NCBI RefSeq assembly: GCF_024436035.1
Contig: NZ_JANFNG010000013.1
Location: forward strand, 1-64,000
DNA from: Streptomyces humicola
GTDB lineage: Bacteria; Actinomycetota; Actinomycetes; Streptomycetales; Streptomycetaceae
Length of the DNA: 64,000 nucleotides
Reading direction: 5' to 3'
Every line of letters begins with the position of its first letter. The stretch's first letter is position 1. Made by a program: the position numbers and the translations under genes. Below are positions 32,896-40,732 of this stretch, in pieces. The notes below the pieces were generated by a model, which worked only from the letters and a program-made list of their open reading frames with translations, did not search any database and had not been told where the DNA came from.

Positions 32896-34760
32896 AGCGG
32901 CTGCGGCAGGGACGCGGACGCCGGTACGCGCGTGCAGTGGGCGGCGACCCAGACCAGCACCCGGTCGGCGGGCGAGCCCGAGCGGTCCGGGAGCCCCGTG
33001 TGCGGGATCACGTAGCGCACCTTGCCGGATGCCACCATGGCGCGGAACTGCGCGAGCGTGGGGAAGGGCACCTGCCCGGTGAAGCCGCCCATCGGGAGCA
33101 GCGGGGCTCCCGCGTTGATGATGTACGGCGTCGCGTCACTCCACATCGGGACGGCGGCCAGGTATGTGGCGCCGTCCCGATGCGCCCGCAGGTAGGAGAG
33201 CAGGCGCTGTTGCGAGGGGGCGAGCGTCCGGGGTCCGCCCCCGCCCGGCCGGTTGGTGGGGCCTACGCGTGCCATCGCCCCCGGCTGGTTGTAACGCAGG
33301 TCGAGCGCGGAGAACGACCACGCGGCGGGGGAGAGCAGCACCGAGACCACGGCCGCCGCCACGGCGGCGGCCGCCGGACGGGCGGTGACGCTCGCGCGCC
33401 GCCGCACCAGCGCCAGTGCACACAGCGCGAGAACGCACAGTCCGACGCAGGCGGGAGCCAGCCACGGCAGGAACGCGGGATAGCGCCACGCCGGGACCAG
33501 ACACCACACGACGTTCACTGCCACCACCGCAGGGAAGACCGCGGCCCGCCGCCCGCCGGCCCGGAACGCCCGCAGGCAGCGCACCAGACCGATCCCCGCG
33601 AGCGCCGCGACCGGAACGGCGACGACCCCCATGTAGTACGTGTGTCCCGTCACGCTTCCGACGCTGAAGGCCGCGAAGAAGGTGAGCAGCCACCCGCCCC
33701 ACAGCACCGTGCTCAGCGCGGTCCGGCCGGTGCGGGGCACGCGCCGTTTCCAGACGGCGGCGATCCCCCAGACCAGCCCGGTCGCCGCCAGCGGATACAG
33801 CCATCCGGTCTGCGAGACGATACCGGGGGAGACCATCTTGGCGAGCTGGGCGAGGCCGTTGCTCTGCGTCGCGGTGACGCTCCCGGTAGCGCCGGCGTCG
33901 AGACCGACCGCGCCGAGCCTGTTGAGGAAGTTGTACCCGACGACCAGGCTCACGGCGGAGTTGTCCGTGGTGCCGTCGATGTACGGACGGTCCTGAGCCG
34001 GTGTCAGGGCGACGGCGAGAACCCACGACGAGGAGACCGCCAGCGTCACGCAGCCCGCGAGCGCGAGATGGCGCAGCCTGCGGCGGACCGGGACGGGTGC
34101 GCCCAGCACATAGACGGCGGCGAGCGTGGGGAGGATCGCCCAGGCCTCCAGCATCTTGCACTGGAAAGCCAGCCCCGCCCAGACAGCGGCCGTCAGCAGC
34201 GGCCTGAGCCGGTGCGGGCGTTGCGCCCCGACCGCCCGCTGGGTCGCCTCCGCGGCCAGCAGAAGCAGCAGCATGAACGGCGCGTCCTCGACGATGGAGC
34301 GCCCGAGACCCACCGTCACCGGCGTGAGGGTGAAGACGGCGGCGGCGAACAGTGCGGCGGGGGCACCCGACCACCTGCGGACCACCACATACAGCACGAG
34401 CACGGCGGCGACGCACTCGGCCGCCTGCGGGAGCACCAGCGCCCACGGACGGAATCCGAAGAGCTCCGCCGACACCGCCTGCGGCCACAGGAATCCCGGC
34501 AGCTTGTCGAGGGTGATCGCACTGCGGGGGTCGAAGGCGCCGAAGAAGAACGCCCGCGGGCCCCCGGCCATGCTGCGCACGGCCGTCGCGTAGAAGTCGT
34601 GGTAGACGCTGTGGTCGATGCCCCACGTGCACAGCGTCGCGGCGACGGCGGCGATGAGCAGCAGCACGGGGCGCGCGTACGCGGGTTCGTCCGGGCGTCG
34701 CCTGCCGCCGGGCGTGGTGGTGACGGCGGCGCTCGCCGGCGTGGAGGCGGTGACAGCCAT
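32868..34760 (-). CDS. GT39-family-like membrane glycosyltransferase (ArnT/PMT fold)
   Basis: A 630-residue integral membrane protein with about 12 helices. The catalytic entry loop reads WGIDHSVYHDFYATAVRSM and FDPRSAITLDKLPGFLWPQA; its Asp residues match GT-C glycosyltransferases that use polyprenyl-phosphate sugars. RSIVEDAPFMLLLLLAAEA is the second conserved loop. A soluble C-terminal domain of about 130 residues (TYLAAVPMWSDATPYIINAG) is typical of Streptomyces GT39-like proteins. It would add a sugar outside the membrane to a lipid or protein. The start at 34760 is chosen because the long upstream in-frame extension is a shadow of the reductase gene. Confidence 0.82.
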   Translation of the reverse strand: MAVTASTPASAAVTTTPGGRRRPDEPAYARPVLLLIAAVAATLCTWGIDHSVYHDFYATAVRSMAGGPRAFFFGAFDPRSAITLDKLPGFLWPQAVSAELFGFRPWALVLPQAAECVAAVLVLYVVVRRWSGAPAALFAAAVFTLTPVTVGLGRSIVEDAPFMLLLLLAAEATQRAVGAQRPHRLRPLLTAAVWAGLAFQCKMLEAWAILPTLAAVYVLGAPVPVRRRLRHLALAGCVTLAVSSSWVLAVALTPAQDRPYIDGTTDNSAVSLVVGYNFLNRLGAVGLDAGATGSVTATQSNGLAQLAKMVSPGIVSQTGWLYPLAATGLVWGIAAVWKRRVPRTGRTALSTVLWGGWLLTFFAAFSVGSVTGHTYYMGVVAVPVAALAGIGLVRCLRAFRAGGRRAAVFPAVVAVNVVWCLVPAWRYPAFLPWLAPACVGLCVLALCALALVRRRASVTARPAAAAVAAAVVSVLLSPAAWSFSALDLRYNQPGAMARVGPTNRPGGGGPRTLAPSQQRLLSYLRAHRDGATYLAAVPMWSDATPYIINAGAPLLPMGGFTGQVPFPTLAQFRAMVASGKVRYVIPHTGLPDRSGSPADRVLVWVAAHCTRVPASASLPQPLYRCGSGSG

Positions 34761-34885
34761 GAACGGGCCTTCGGCAGCGGTGGAGGTGGGCCGGACCAGT
34801 CTTGGGCGAAGAAGCTGAACGCGGTGTGAACAGCGGGCTTCCCGTCGTGGGCGGTGCGGCGACGCTGCCGGATTGCCGGCGGTGC

Positions 34886-36100
34886 TCAGCGGCTGCGTCC
34901 CGGTGGCCCCGACGGCGGGCGTTCGAGCACGGTGAAGCGGATCCCTGCCGCGGACAGGCGGTCGATGAGGGCGCTGCCCATCGCGACGGCCGTCGTCACC
35001 TGGCCCGCCGTCCGGGGCAGTTCGTCGAAGGCGAGGGACATTGCCGTCTCGGCGATGATCTTGGCGGTCTCCGTATAGCCGGGATCGCCTCCGCTGACCT
35101 CGGTGATCACACGCTTGCCGCCGCCCTCGCCGGTGAACCTGACGGCGAACCAGCCCTTTGCGCGCTGCTGAGGGCTCGGGCCCTCGCCGGACGAGCGGAT
35201 CCCGGTGAGCGCCCTGCGCAACGGCGCCACCTGGGAGGCGGCGACGACCATGGCGATGCCCAGGATCCCGGTGACAGCGACGGGCAGTCGTTTGACGGCC
35301 GCATAGTGCGCATAGCGGAACTCCGGGCCGTAGGAGGGGAGCGCGGCTGCCGAACGCGCCACCACCTGCGGATCGATCGTCGGCAGCGGCACCACCCAGG
35401 CATGCGCGGCGCGGGACCAGCCGGGACGGCCGGTGACGATGCGGATCCGCCGCCCGGAGGGCCTGGGCTCCACGGCCCGCCGCCGAGCGGCGGTCCGTGC
35501 CATCGCCAGCGGCCGCGAGAGCGCGGTGAGCGCGGAGTCGAGCGTGCCGCCCGACACGGTGCCCCCGGCCCGGACGAATCCCTCGACGCTCTTCGGCGCT
35601 TCCGGCGGCAACTGTCCGACGGTGAAGAGCACACCGAGGTCGTGCGGTACGGAGTCGAAGCCGCACGAGTGCACGATCCGCGCCCCACTGGCGACGGCGC
35701 GCTCGTGGTGGCGCAGATACATCAGGTCCACGAACTCCGGTTCGCCGGTGAGGTCGCAGTAATCGGTGCCCTCCTCGGCACAGGCGGCGACCAGTGGTTC
35801 CCCGTGCCGCAGATAGGGGCCGACGGTGGAGATCACCACCCGCGTCGAGGCCGCCACCGCCCGCAGCGCCTCCCGGTCCGCCGAGTCCGCGATCAGCAGC
35901 GGTAGTTCGGCCCGCTCGGAAGCGATCTTGGCGAGTCGTTCCCTCAGCGTCTCCAGCCTGGCACGGTTGCGGCCGGCGAGCGCGATGCGGCACTCCGCGG
36001 GGGCGTGCCGGACCAGATATTCGGCGGTGAGCGCTCCGGTGTAGCCGGTGGCGCCGAACAGGACGACGTCGTGCGGGCGTACGGTGGGCGGAGAGATCAT
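34886..36100 (-). CDS. Saccharopine-dehydrogenase-like/trans-acting enoyl reductase family protein
   Basis: A 404-residue protein with the N-terminal Rossmann motif VVLFGATGYTGALTAEYLVR and the family blocks ISTVGPYLRHGEPLVAACAE, GTDYCDLTGE and RIVHSCGFDSVPHDLGVL. Mycobacterial relatives are trans-acting enoyl reductases in lipid synthesis, but most members are uncharacterised. It begins 10 bases after the oxygenase stop, with GAGG as RBS, so it is in the same transcript. Whether it acts on the same substrate as the oxygenase and deaminase is unknown. Confidence 0.8.
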   Translation of the reverse strand: MISPPTVRPHDVVLFGATGYTGALTAEYLVRHAPAECRIALAGRNRARLETLRERLAKIASERAELPLLIADSADREALRAVAASTRVVISTVGPYLRHGEPLVAACAEEGTDYCDLTGEPEFVDLMYLRHHERAVASGARIVHSCGFDSVPHDLGVLFTVGQLPPEAPKSVEGFVRAGGTVSGGTLDSALTALSRPLAMARTAARRRAVEPRPSGRRIRIVTGRPGWSRAAHAWVVPLPTIDPQVVARSAAALPSYGPEFRYAHYAAVKRLPVAVTGILGIAMVVAASQVAPLRRALTGIRSSGEGPSPQQRAKGWFAVRFTGEGGGKRVITEVSGGDPGYTETAKIIAETAMSLAFDELPRTAGQVTTAVAMGSALIDRLSAAGIRFTVLERPPSGPPGRSR

Positions 36101-36110
36101 GGCGGCGTCC

Positions 36111-37094
36111 TCAACTCACGGTGATGGCATCCAGCTTGGCCTTGAGATAGGTGGAGGAGTCCACCGGTTCATGGGCCATCCTGCCGATCGGTGCGGGGAG
36201 CGGGATCACCGGGGTGTGCGGATCGCACTCGTAGAAGTAGACCAGCGACATCAGATCCTCCTCCGGTTCCTGCGGAGACGGCGGCAGGACACGGTGGCGC
36301 CCCGACCGCCAGCGGTCACCGGTCCACCGCGCCATCAGATCACCGATGTTGACGGTGAGCGCCTCCGGATCGTACGGAGCGTCCTCCCACCCCACGCCTT
36401 TGTCGGCCGGGTCGGTGTAGACCTGCAGGCCGCCCCTGCCCTGCTGGCGGTCGAGCAGCGTCACCGTGCCGAAGTCGGTGTGCGGGCCGATCCGGTACTG
36501 ACCCGGCTGCGGCTCGCCGAGGACCCCCGTGCCCGGGTACCAGTTGATGTTGAGCGTGTAGGTGGGGTGCGTGGTGTGCCGAGTGAAGAACTCCTCGGTC
36601 TGGCCGAGCGCGGCGGCGAGCAGCCGCAACAACTCGTCGGCGAGGGTGCGCATCTGCGTCATGTACGCCTCTACGACCTCGCGCAGCACCGGCACCTCCG
36701 CATCGGGCCAGACGTTGGGCTGGAACCAGAACGCGTCGACCGCCTCGTCGCCGGTCGGCCGGTCCGCACCCACCGACCACGACTCCTTCAAGTCCGGCGG
36801 TGTCTTTGTGCCCTCGGCATGGCCGTTGGCCTCCGCCCCCTGACCCAGCCAGCCGCGCCCGCCGACGCTCACCGCGTACCGCTCCTTGACCTCGGCGGGC
36901 AGGGCGAAGAACCGCCTCGCCGCCGCGCGGACCCCCTCCCGCGTCTGCCGGCTGATGCCGTGCCCGGTGACCAGGAGGAAGCCCGCGCGGGAGAGCGCCG
37001 CGTCCACCTGCTGTGCGGTACGGGCGCGGGCCTGAGGGTCGCCCGAGAGCCAGGGGCCGAGATCGATCACGGGTATGCGCGGTGAGCCGGTCAT
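36111..37094 (-). CDS. IPNS-family Fe(II) oxygenase
   Basis: A 327-residue member of the isopenicillin-N-synthase-like non-haem iron family. IPVIDLGPWLSG and GFLLVTGHGI open the DIOX_N domain. The iron triad is seen in GPHTDFGTVTLL (His, Asp) and RSGRHRVLPP (His). The downstream Arg-x-Ser that binds 2-oxoglutarate in this family reads LMS (EEDLMSLVYFYE), so the Arg is missing. The gene is flanked by a yeast-type cytosine deaminase and near a cytosine permease; thymine-7-hydroxylase belongs to the same broad family, so a pyrimidine substrate is possible (inference). No ACV synthetase or beta-lactam gene is nearby. Confidence 0.82.
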   Translation of the reverse strand: MTGSPRIPVIDLGPWLSGDPQARARTAQQVDAALSRAGFLLVTGHGISRQTREGVRAAARRFFALPAEVKERYAVSVGGRGWLGQGAEANGHAEGTKTPPDLKESWSVGADRPTGDEAVDAFWFQPNVWPDAEVPVLREVVEAYMTQMRTLADELLRLLAAALGQTEEFFTRHTTHPTYTLNINWYPGTGVLGEPQPGQYRIGPHTDFGTVTLLDRQQGRGGLQVYTDPADKGVGWEDAPYDPEALTVNIGDLMARWTGDRWRSGRHRVLPPSPQEPEEDLMSLVYFYECDPHTPVIPLPAPIGRMAHEPVDSSTYLKAKLDAITVS

Positions 37095-37119
37095 GGCGCT
37101 CCTCGTTCCTGGAGGTTCA

Positions 37120-37163
37120 TGGTCCGTTCCTGGTCCGTGCCTGGTCCGTGCCTGGTCCGTGCA
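37120..37163. repeat. Four tandem copies of an 11-base repeat
   Basis: TGGTCCGTGCC is repeated head to tail at 37120 (one mismatch), 37131, 37142 and 37153 (one mismatch) in the gap between the deaminase stop and the oxygenase start. It lies in the oxygenase leader, where a change in copy number would alter the spacing between transcription signals and the gene. Confidence 0.75.
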
Positions 37164-37189
37164 TGAAGGGGGATTCCCGGTGCGCTGCC

Positions 37190-37633
37190 TCACCGGCCGA
37201 TGTCCTCGTTCCACAGATCGGGCCGCGCGGCGATGAAGTCGCGCATCATGGCGGCGCATTCGGCGTCGTCGAGCACGGTGATCTTCACGCCGTGCCCGGC
37301 CAGCCACTCGTGGCCGCCCTGGAAGGTCTCCGCCTCCCCGATCACCACATGGCCGATGCCGAACTGTCGCACCAGCCCCGAGCAGTACCAGCAGGGCGAG
37401 AGGGTGGTGACCATGGTCGTGGCGCCATAGCCGCGCAGCCGCCCGGCCGCCCTGAAGGCCGCCGTCTCCGCATGCATCGACGGGTCGTCGTCCTGCACCC
37501 TGCGGTTGCGGCCGCGCCCGAGCAGCTGCCCGTCCGGGCCGAAGAGCGCTGCGCCGATGGGGATGCCGCCCTCCGCGAGGCCGAGCCGCGCCTCGTCGAG
37601 GGCGACTGCGAGCATCGCTGCCGTATCCGTCAT
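37190..37633 (-). CDS. Yeast-type cytosine deaminase
   Basis: A 147-residue zinc deaminase. The metal site is MHAETAAF (His and catalytic Glu) with LSPCWYCSGL (two Cys). The C-terminal part, VVIGEAETFQG then DDAECAAMMRDFIAARPDLW and NEDIG, follows yeast Fcy1 closely (family recollection), rather than the larger amidohydrolase-type CodA. It converts cytosine, and in yeast also 5-methylcytosine, to the uracil or thymine base. It leads a minus-strand transcript with the oxygenase and reductase and is divergent from the PucR gene across 120 bases. Confidence 0.85.
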   Translation of the reverse strand: MTDTAAMLAVALDEARLGLAEGGIPIGAALFGPDGQLLGRGRNRRVQDDDPSMHAETAAFRAAGRLRGYGATTMVTTLSPCWYCSGLVRQFGIGHVVIGEAETFQGGHEWLAGHGVKITVLDDAECAAMMRDFIAARPDLWNEDIGR

Positions 37634-37753
37634 GACTCCACTGTGGTCGTCGGTGAAACACTCGTGCAACGTACGGAAAGTACTCTCCCGGGCACCTCGG
37701 GCCGGACACGGTGTCCCGCGCCCGCACCCCGCCGCAACCGCCACGGAGTCGCC

Positions 37754-39022
37754 ATGGTCCTCACCCTCCGCGACATCCTCGCCTTCGATGTGCTCGACGA
37801 GGCCGCCCCGGAAGTCCTCACCGGGCAGGACGGCCTCGACCGGCCGGTCCGCTGGGTCCACTCGAGCGAGATCTACGAGATCGGCCCGCTGCTGTGCGGC
37901 AGTGAGCTTCTCCTCACCACGGGCCTCGGCCTCGCCGGCGCCGACGCAGGGGCGCGCCGCCACTACGTACGGGATCTTGCCGAGCGGGGCGTGGCCGGGG
38001 TCGCCGTCGAGGTGGGCCGCTCCCTGCCCGACGTGCCGTACGAGATCGTCGACGAGAGCCGCAGGCGTGACCTGCCGTTGGTCGCGCTGCGCCGCGTGGT
38101 GCCGTTCATCCGGATCACCGAGGCCGCCAACACGGCGATCGTCACGCAGGCGATGGCCGAGCAGAGGCGGCAGCCGGCCGATCGGGAGGGGCGCAGTGCC
38201 GCCCTCCTCGCCGGACTGGAGGAGGGCACCGCGCTCAGCCAAGGGGAGGTGGCGGCGCGGGCCCGTGCGGTCGGGTTCAGGCCCGAGCCGTCGCACCGGC
38301 TGGTCGGGGTCGCCGTGCTTGCGCACCCCTCGGAGGAGCAGGGACTCGCCGTCGCCGTCGCCGTGGTCGACCGTGCGGCACGTGAGCTGGGCGGACCGGT
38401 GCTGCGGGCCGGCCGCGCCGGCGCCGTGACCGGCCTGTTCGCCGTCCCCACGGGCTGCCCGCGCGATCCCGTGCGCACCGTCCAGGAGGCAGTACGCGCC
38501 GCGGCGGACGGCCTCGGGGCCGCCGGGCTGACCGCGGCGCTCGGACACGCCGTCCCCGGGGGCGCCGCGTGGACCCGCTGGGGCGAGTCGTTGCGGGAGG
38601 CCAGAAGCGCGCTGCGGCTCGCCCTCGCCGTACCGCCGCCCGGCACGCCGGCGGGAAGCGCGCCTGCGGGCGCGCTGGTGACCTCCTCGCGGGCGCTGGC
38701 CCTCGAAAGGGAGCTGGTCGGCGACGGGCTCACCGCCGAGTCCCGCGACCGGCTCGCCCGGCTGGTCGGCCGCACCCTCGGCCCGCTTCTGGAGTGGGAG
38801 GCCAGCCACCCCAGCGACCTGGTGCGCACGCTGGAGGTGCACCTGCGCAACGGCTGCAGCCCGACCCGGACCGCCGCCCTGCTGCACGTCGGCCGCCAGT
38901 CGCTGTATCAGCGTCTGGAACGCATCGAGTCGCTGCTCGGCGCACCGGTCGGCGACCCGGAGCTCCACGCCGAGCTGCTGCTCGCCACCTGCGCGCGCCG
39001 CGTCCTGCACACGGCGACCTGA
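37754..39022 (+). CDS. PucR-family transcriptional regulator
   Basis: A 422-residue regulator. The N-terminal PucR ligand domain reads LTLRDILAFDVLDEAAPEVL, then GLDRPVRWVHSSEIYEIGPL; the C-terminal PucR-type HTH is LVRTLEVHLRNGCSPTRTAA and LLHVGRQSLYQRLERIESLL. PucR proteins control purine or related base catabolism. GGAG stands 5 bases before the ATG. It is divergent from the deaminase operon and convergent with the NCS1 permease gene, so it is the natural regulator of the base-salvage module. Confidence 0.88.
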   Translation: MVLTLRDILAFDVLDEAAPEVLTGQDGLDRPVRWVHSSEIYEIGPLLCGSELLLTTGLGLAGADAGARRHYVRDLAERGVAGVAVEVGRSLPDVPYEIVDESRRRDLPLVALRRVVPFIRITEAANTAIVTQAMAEQRRQPADREGRSAALLAGLEEGTALSQGEVAARARAVGFRPEPSHRLVGVAVLAHPSEEQGLAVAVAVVDRAARELGGPVLRAGRAGAVTGLFAVPTGCPRDPVRTVQEAVRAAADGLGAAGLTAALGHAVPGGAAWTRWGESLREARSALRLALAVPPPGTPAGSAPAGALVTSSRALALERELVGDGLTAESRDRLARLVGRTLGPLLEWEASHPSDLVRTLEVHLRNGCSPTRTAALLHVGRQSLYQRLERIESLLGAPVGDPELHAELLLATCARRVLHTAT

Positions 39023-39046
39023 CGCACCGGGCGCCGCGGCACTGGC

Positions 39047-40528
39047 TCACGCGCCGGCCGGGGCGGCCTCCGCGGGCGAACCGGCATCCGACGGGCCGAG
39101 GCCGGGGACCTTCTGCAGCGCGAGATGGAGCACCCCGGCGATGACGAAGCCCGCGGCGAAGGCGATGTCCCCGATCTGCGGACAGTGCTTGGCGACCAGG
39201 CCGGTGAAGTCGGTCTGGTTGGAGAAGAGCAGGATGCCGAGCACCGTGCCTACCGCCATCGCCACCGGCCCCGACCAGTTGCGGTAGCCGGCGTCCTCCA
39301 GTAGCCCCGCGGTCTGCGCGGCCGCGTGACCGCGGCGCAGATACCGGTCGGTGAAGACGACGGCCAGCCAGGGACCGATCCAGTAGGTGATGACGAGGAG
39401 GAAGTTCTCGTACCGCTGTCCGGAGTCGTGCAGTCCGGTCCAGGCGACGACGGTGCCTACGACACCGAAGGCGAGGGCGACGGTGGCTCGCCGCATCGTG
39501 GCGGGCAGTTTGATCCCCATGGCGACGAAGGAGAGCGCCCCGGAGTAGATGTTGAGCGCATTGGCGGCGATGCCGCCGATCGCGATGGCGAGCAGCGTCA
39601 GATCACCCAGCCAGCCGGGGAGCGGGTGGATGAACGCACCGGTGAGGGTGGCGTCCTTGGGCGCGATGATGGTCGCCGACGCCGCACCGACGAATTCCAG
39701 CACCACGCAGGAGGCGAAGACGCCGAGGCCGGGCCAGAGCGCGACCTTCCAACGGGCGGTGGCCCGCGGCAAATAGCGGGTGTAGTCCGAGGCGTAGGGG
39801 TTCCATCCGGCCGCGTAGCCGAAGGCGGCGCCGGCGGTCAGCAGGAAGGCACCGGCGAAGGCGTGTGAGCCGTTGGCGGCTGAGGGGTGGGAATCGGCCA
39901 GAATCACGCCGGAGGCGGCGAGGAAGACGACGGTGAGCACCGGAAAGGTGTACTTCTCCGCGGTGTGGATGAAGTTGTGCCCGAAGAACGCCGTCGCGAT
40001 CTGCAGGGTGACGACGATGAACAGGCACAACAACAGCGGCCAGCCCAGCAGGGTGTTGAGGGCGTATGCGGCGCTGACGCTGTTGACGGCGAACCACCCG
40101 ATGCCCGCGGTGAGCGCGTTGAGGCCGGCTGGCAGCGCATTGCCGTAGAAGCCGAACGCCGAGCGCCCGGCGACCATTTGCGGCACGCCGAAACGCGGTC
40201 CGCTCAGGCCCAGCAGGGCGTGTGTGAGCGAGCCGAGTGCCGTGCCCAGCACGATGGCGAGCACGGCGGGCCAGAAGCCCAGGCCGAAGATCCCGACCCC
40301 GAGCACCCCGATGAAGACGGTGGCGAACTCCATGTTGGGGCTGGTCCATGTCCACAGCAGTTGCAGGGGATTGCCGTGTCGTGCATCGTCGGGCACGGGC
40401 TCGGCGCCGGTCGGTTCGACGGCGAGTACGTGGTGGCCGTAGGCGGCTATCTCGGAGGGATCGGCCTGGGCGAGGGCGACGGTGGCGGGAGCGGAACCGT
40501 CACCCCCGGAGGGAGGGGTGGTCGTCAT
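39047..40528 (-). CDS. NCS1-family cytosine/purine permease
   Basis: A 493-residue transporter with about 12 helices. NPLQLLWTWTSPNMEFATVF and GPRFGVPQMVAGRSAFGFYG are NCS1 blocks, and AAGWNPYASDYTRYLP holds the conserved Tyr-Ala-Ser-Asp-Tyr. It imports a nucleobase with protons. It lies next to PucR and near the cytosine deaminase, so cytosine or 5-methylcytosine are the most likely substrates (inference). The start is the ATG at 40528; the very long upstream open frame in the same phase is a shadow of the opposite strand and the paa genes. Confidence 0.88.
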   Translation of the reverse strand: MTTTPPSGGDGSAPATVALAQADPSEIAAYGHHVLAVEPTGAEPVPDDARHGNPLQLLWTWTSPNMEFATVFIGVLGVGIFGLGFWPAVLAIVLGTALGSLTHALLGLSGPRFGVPQMVAGRSAFGFYGNALPAGLNALTAGIGWFAVNSVSAAYALNTLLGWPLLLCLFIVVTLQIATAFFGHNFIHTAEKYTFPVLTVVFLAASGVILADSHPSAANGSHAFAGAFLLTAGAAFGYAAGWNPYASDYTRYLPRATARWKVALWPGLGVFASCVVLEFVGAASATIIAPKDATLTGAFIHPLPGWLGDLTLLAIAIGGIAANALNIYSGALSFVAMGIKLPATMRRATVALAFGVVGTVVAWTGLHDSGQRYENFLLVITYWIGPWLAVVFTDRYLRRGHAAAQTAGLLEDAGYRNWSGPVAMAVGTVLGILLFSNQTDFTGLVAKHCPQIGDIAFAAGFVIAGVLHLALQKVPGLGPSDAGSPAEAAPAGA

Positions 40529-40732
40529 GTGGCCACTATGGGGCGGATGCGGGGGACGGTAAACGTGCAGCGCGTCGTGTCTACGCGGGTTCCCTGCGTA
40601 CGGACCGTACGTACCGGGTGTGTTGGGGGCCGCTGCCGTTTCCCTGACGTTGCCATGTGATTTCCGGTGTTGTTCACTGCGGTGTCGGCCGGCCGTGCGC
40701 CGTTCGTCGCCCCGATCCGAGGATGATCGCCC

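Noticed and set aside
31956..34829. A plus-strand open frame of 957 codons
   Set aside because: It is Arg/Pro/Gly-rich and overlaps the SSS symporter and the GT39-like gene; typical high-GC shadow.
32868..35993. A minus-strand open frame of 1041 codons
   Set aside because: The GT39-like protein starts at 34760. The upstream extension overlaps the reductase gene in another frame and has no family features.
36111..37094. Beta-lactam (isopenicillin N synthase) biosynthesis
   Set aside because: No ACV synthetase, epimerase or expandase gene is nearby, and the neighbours point to nucleobase metabolism.
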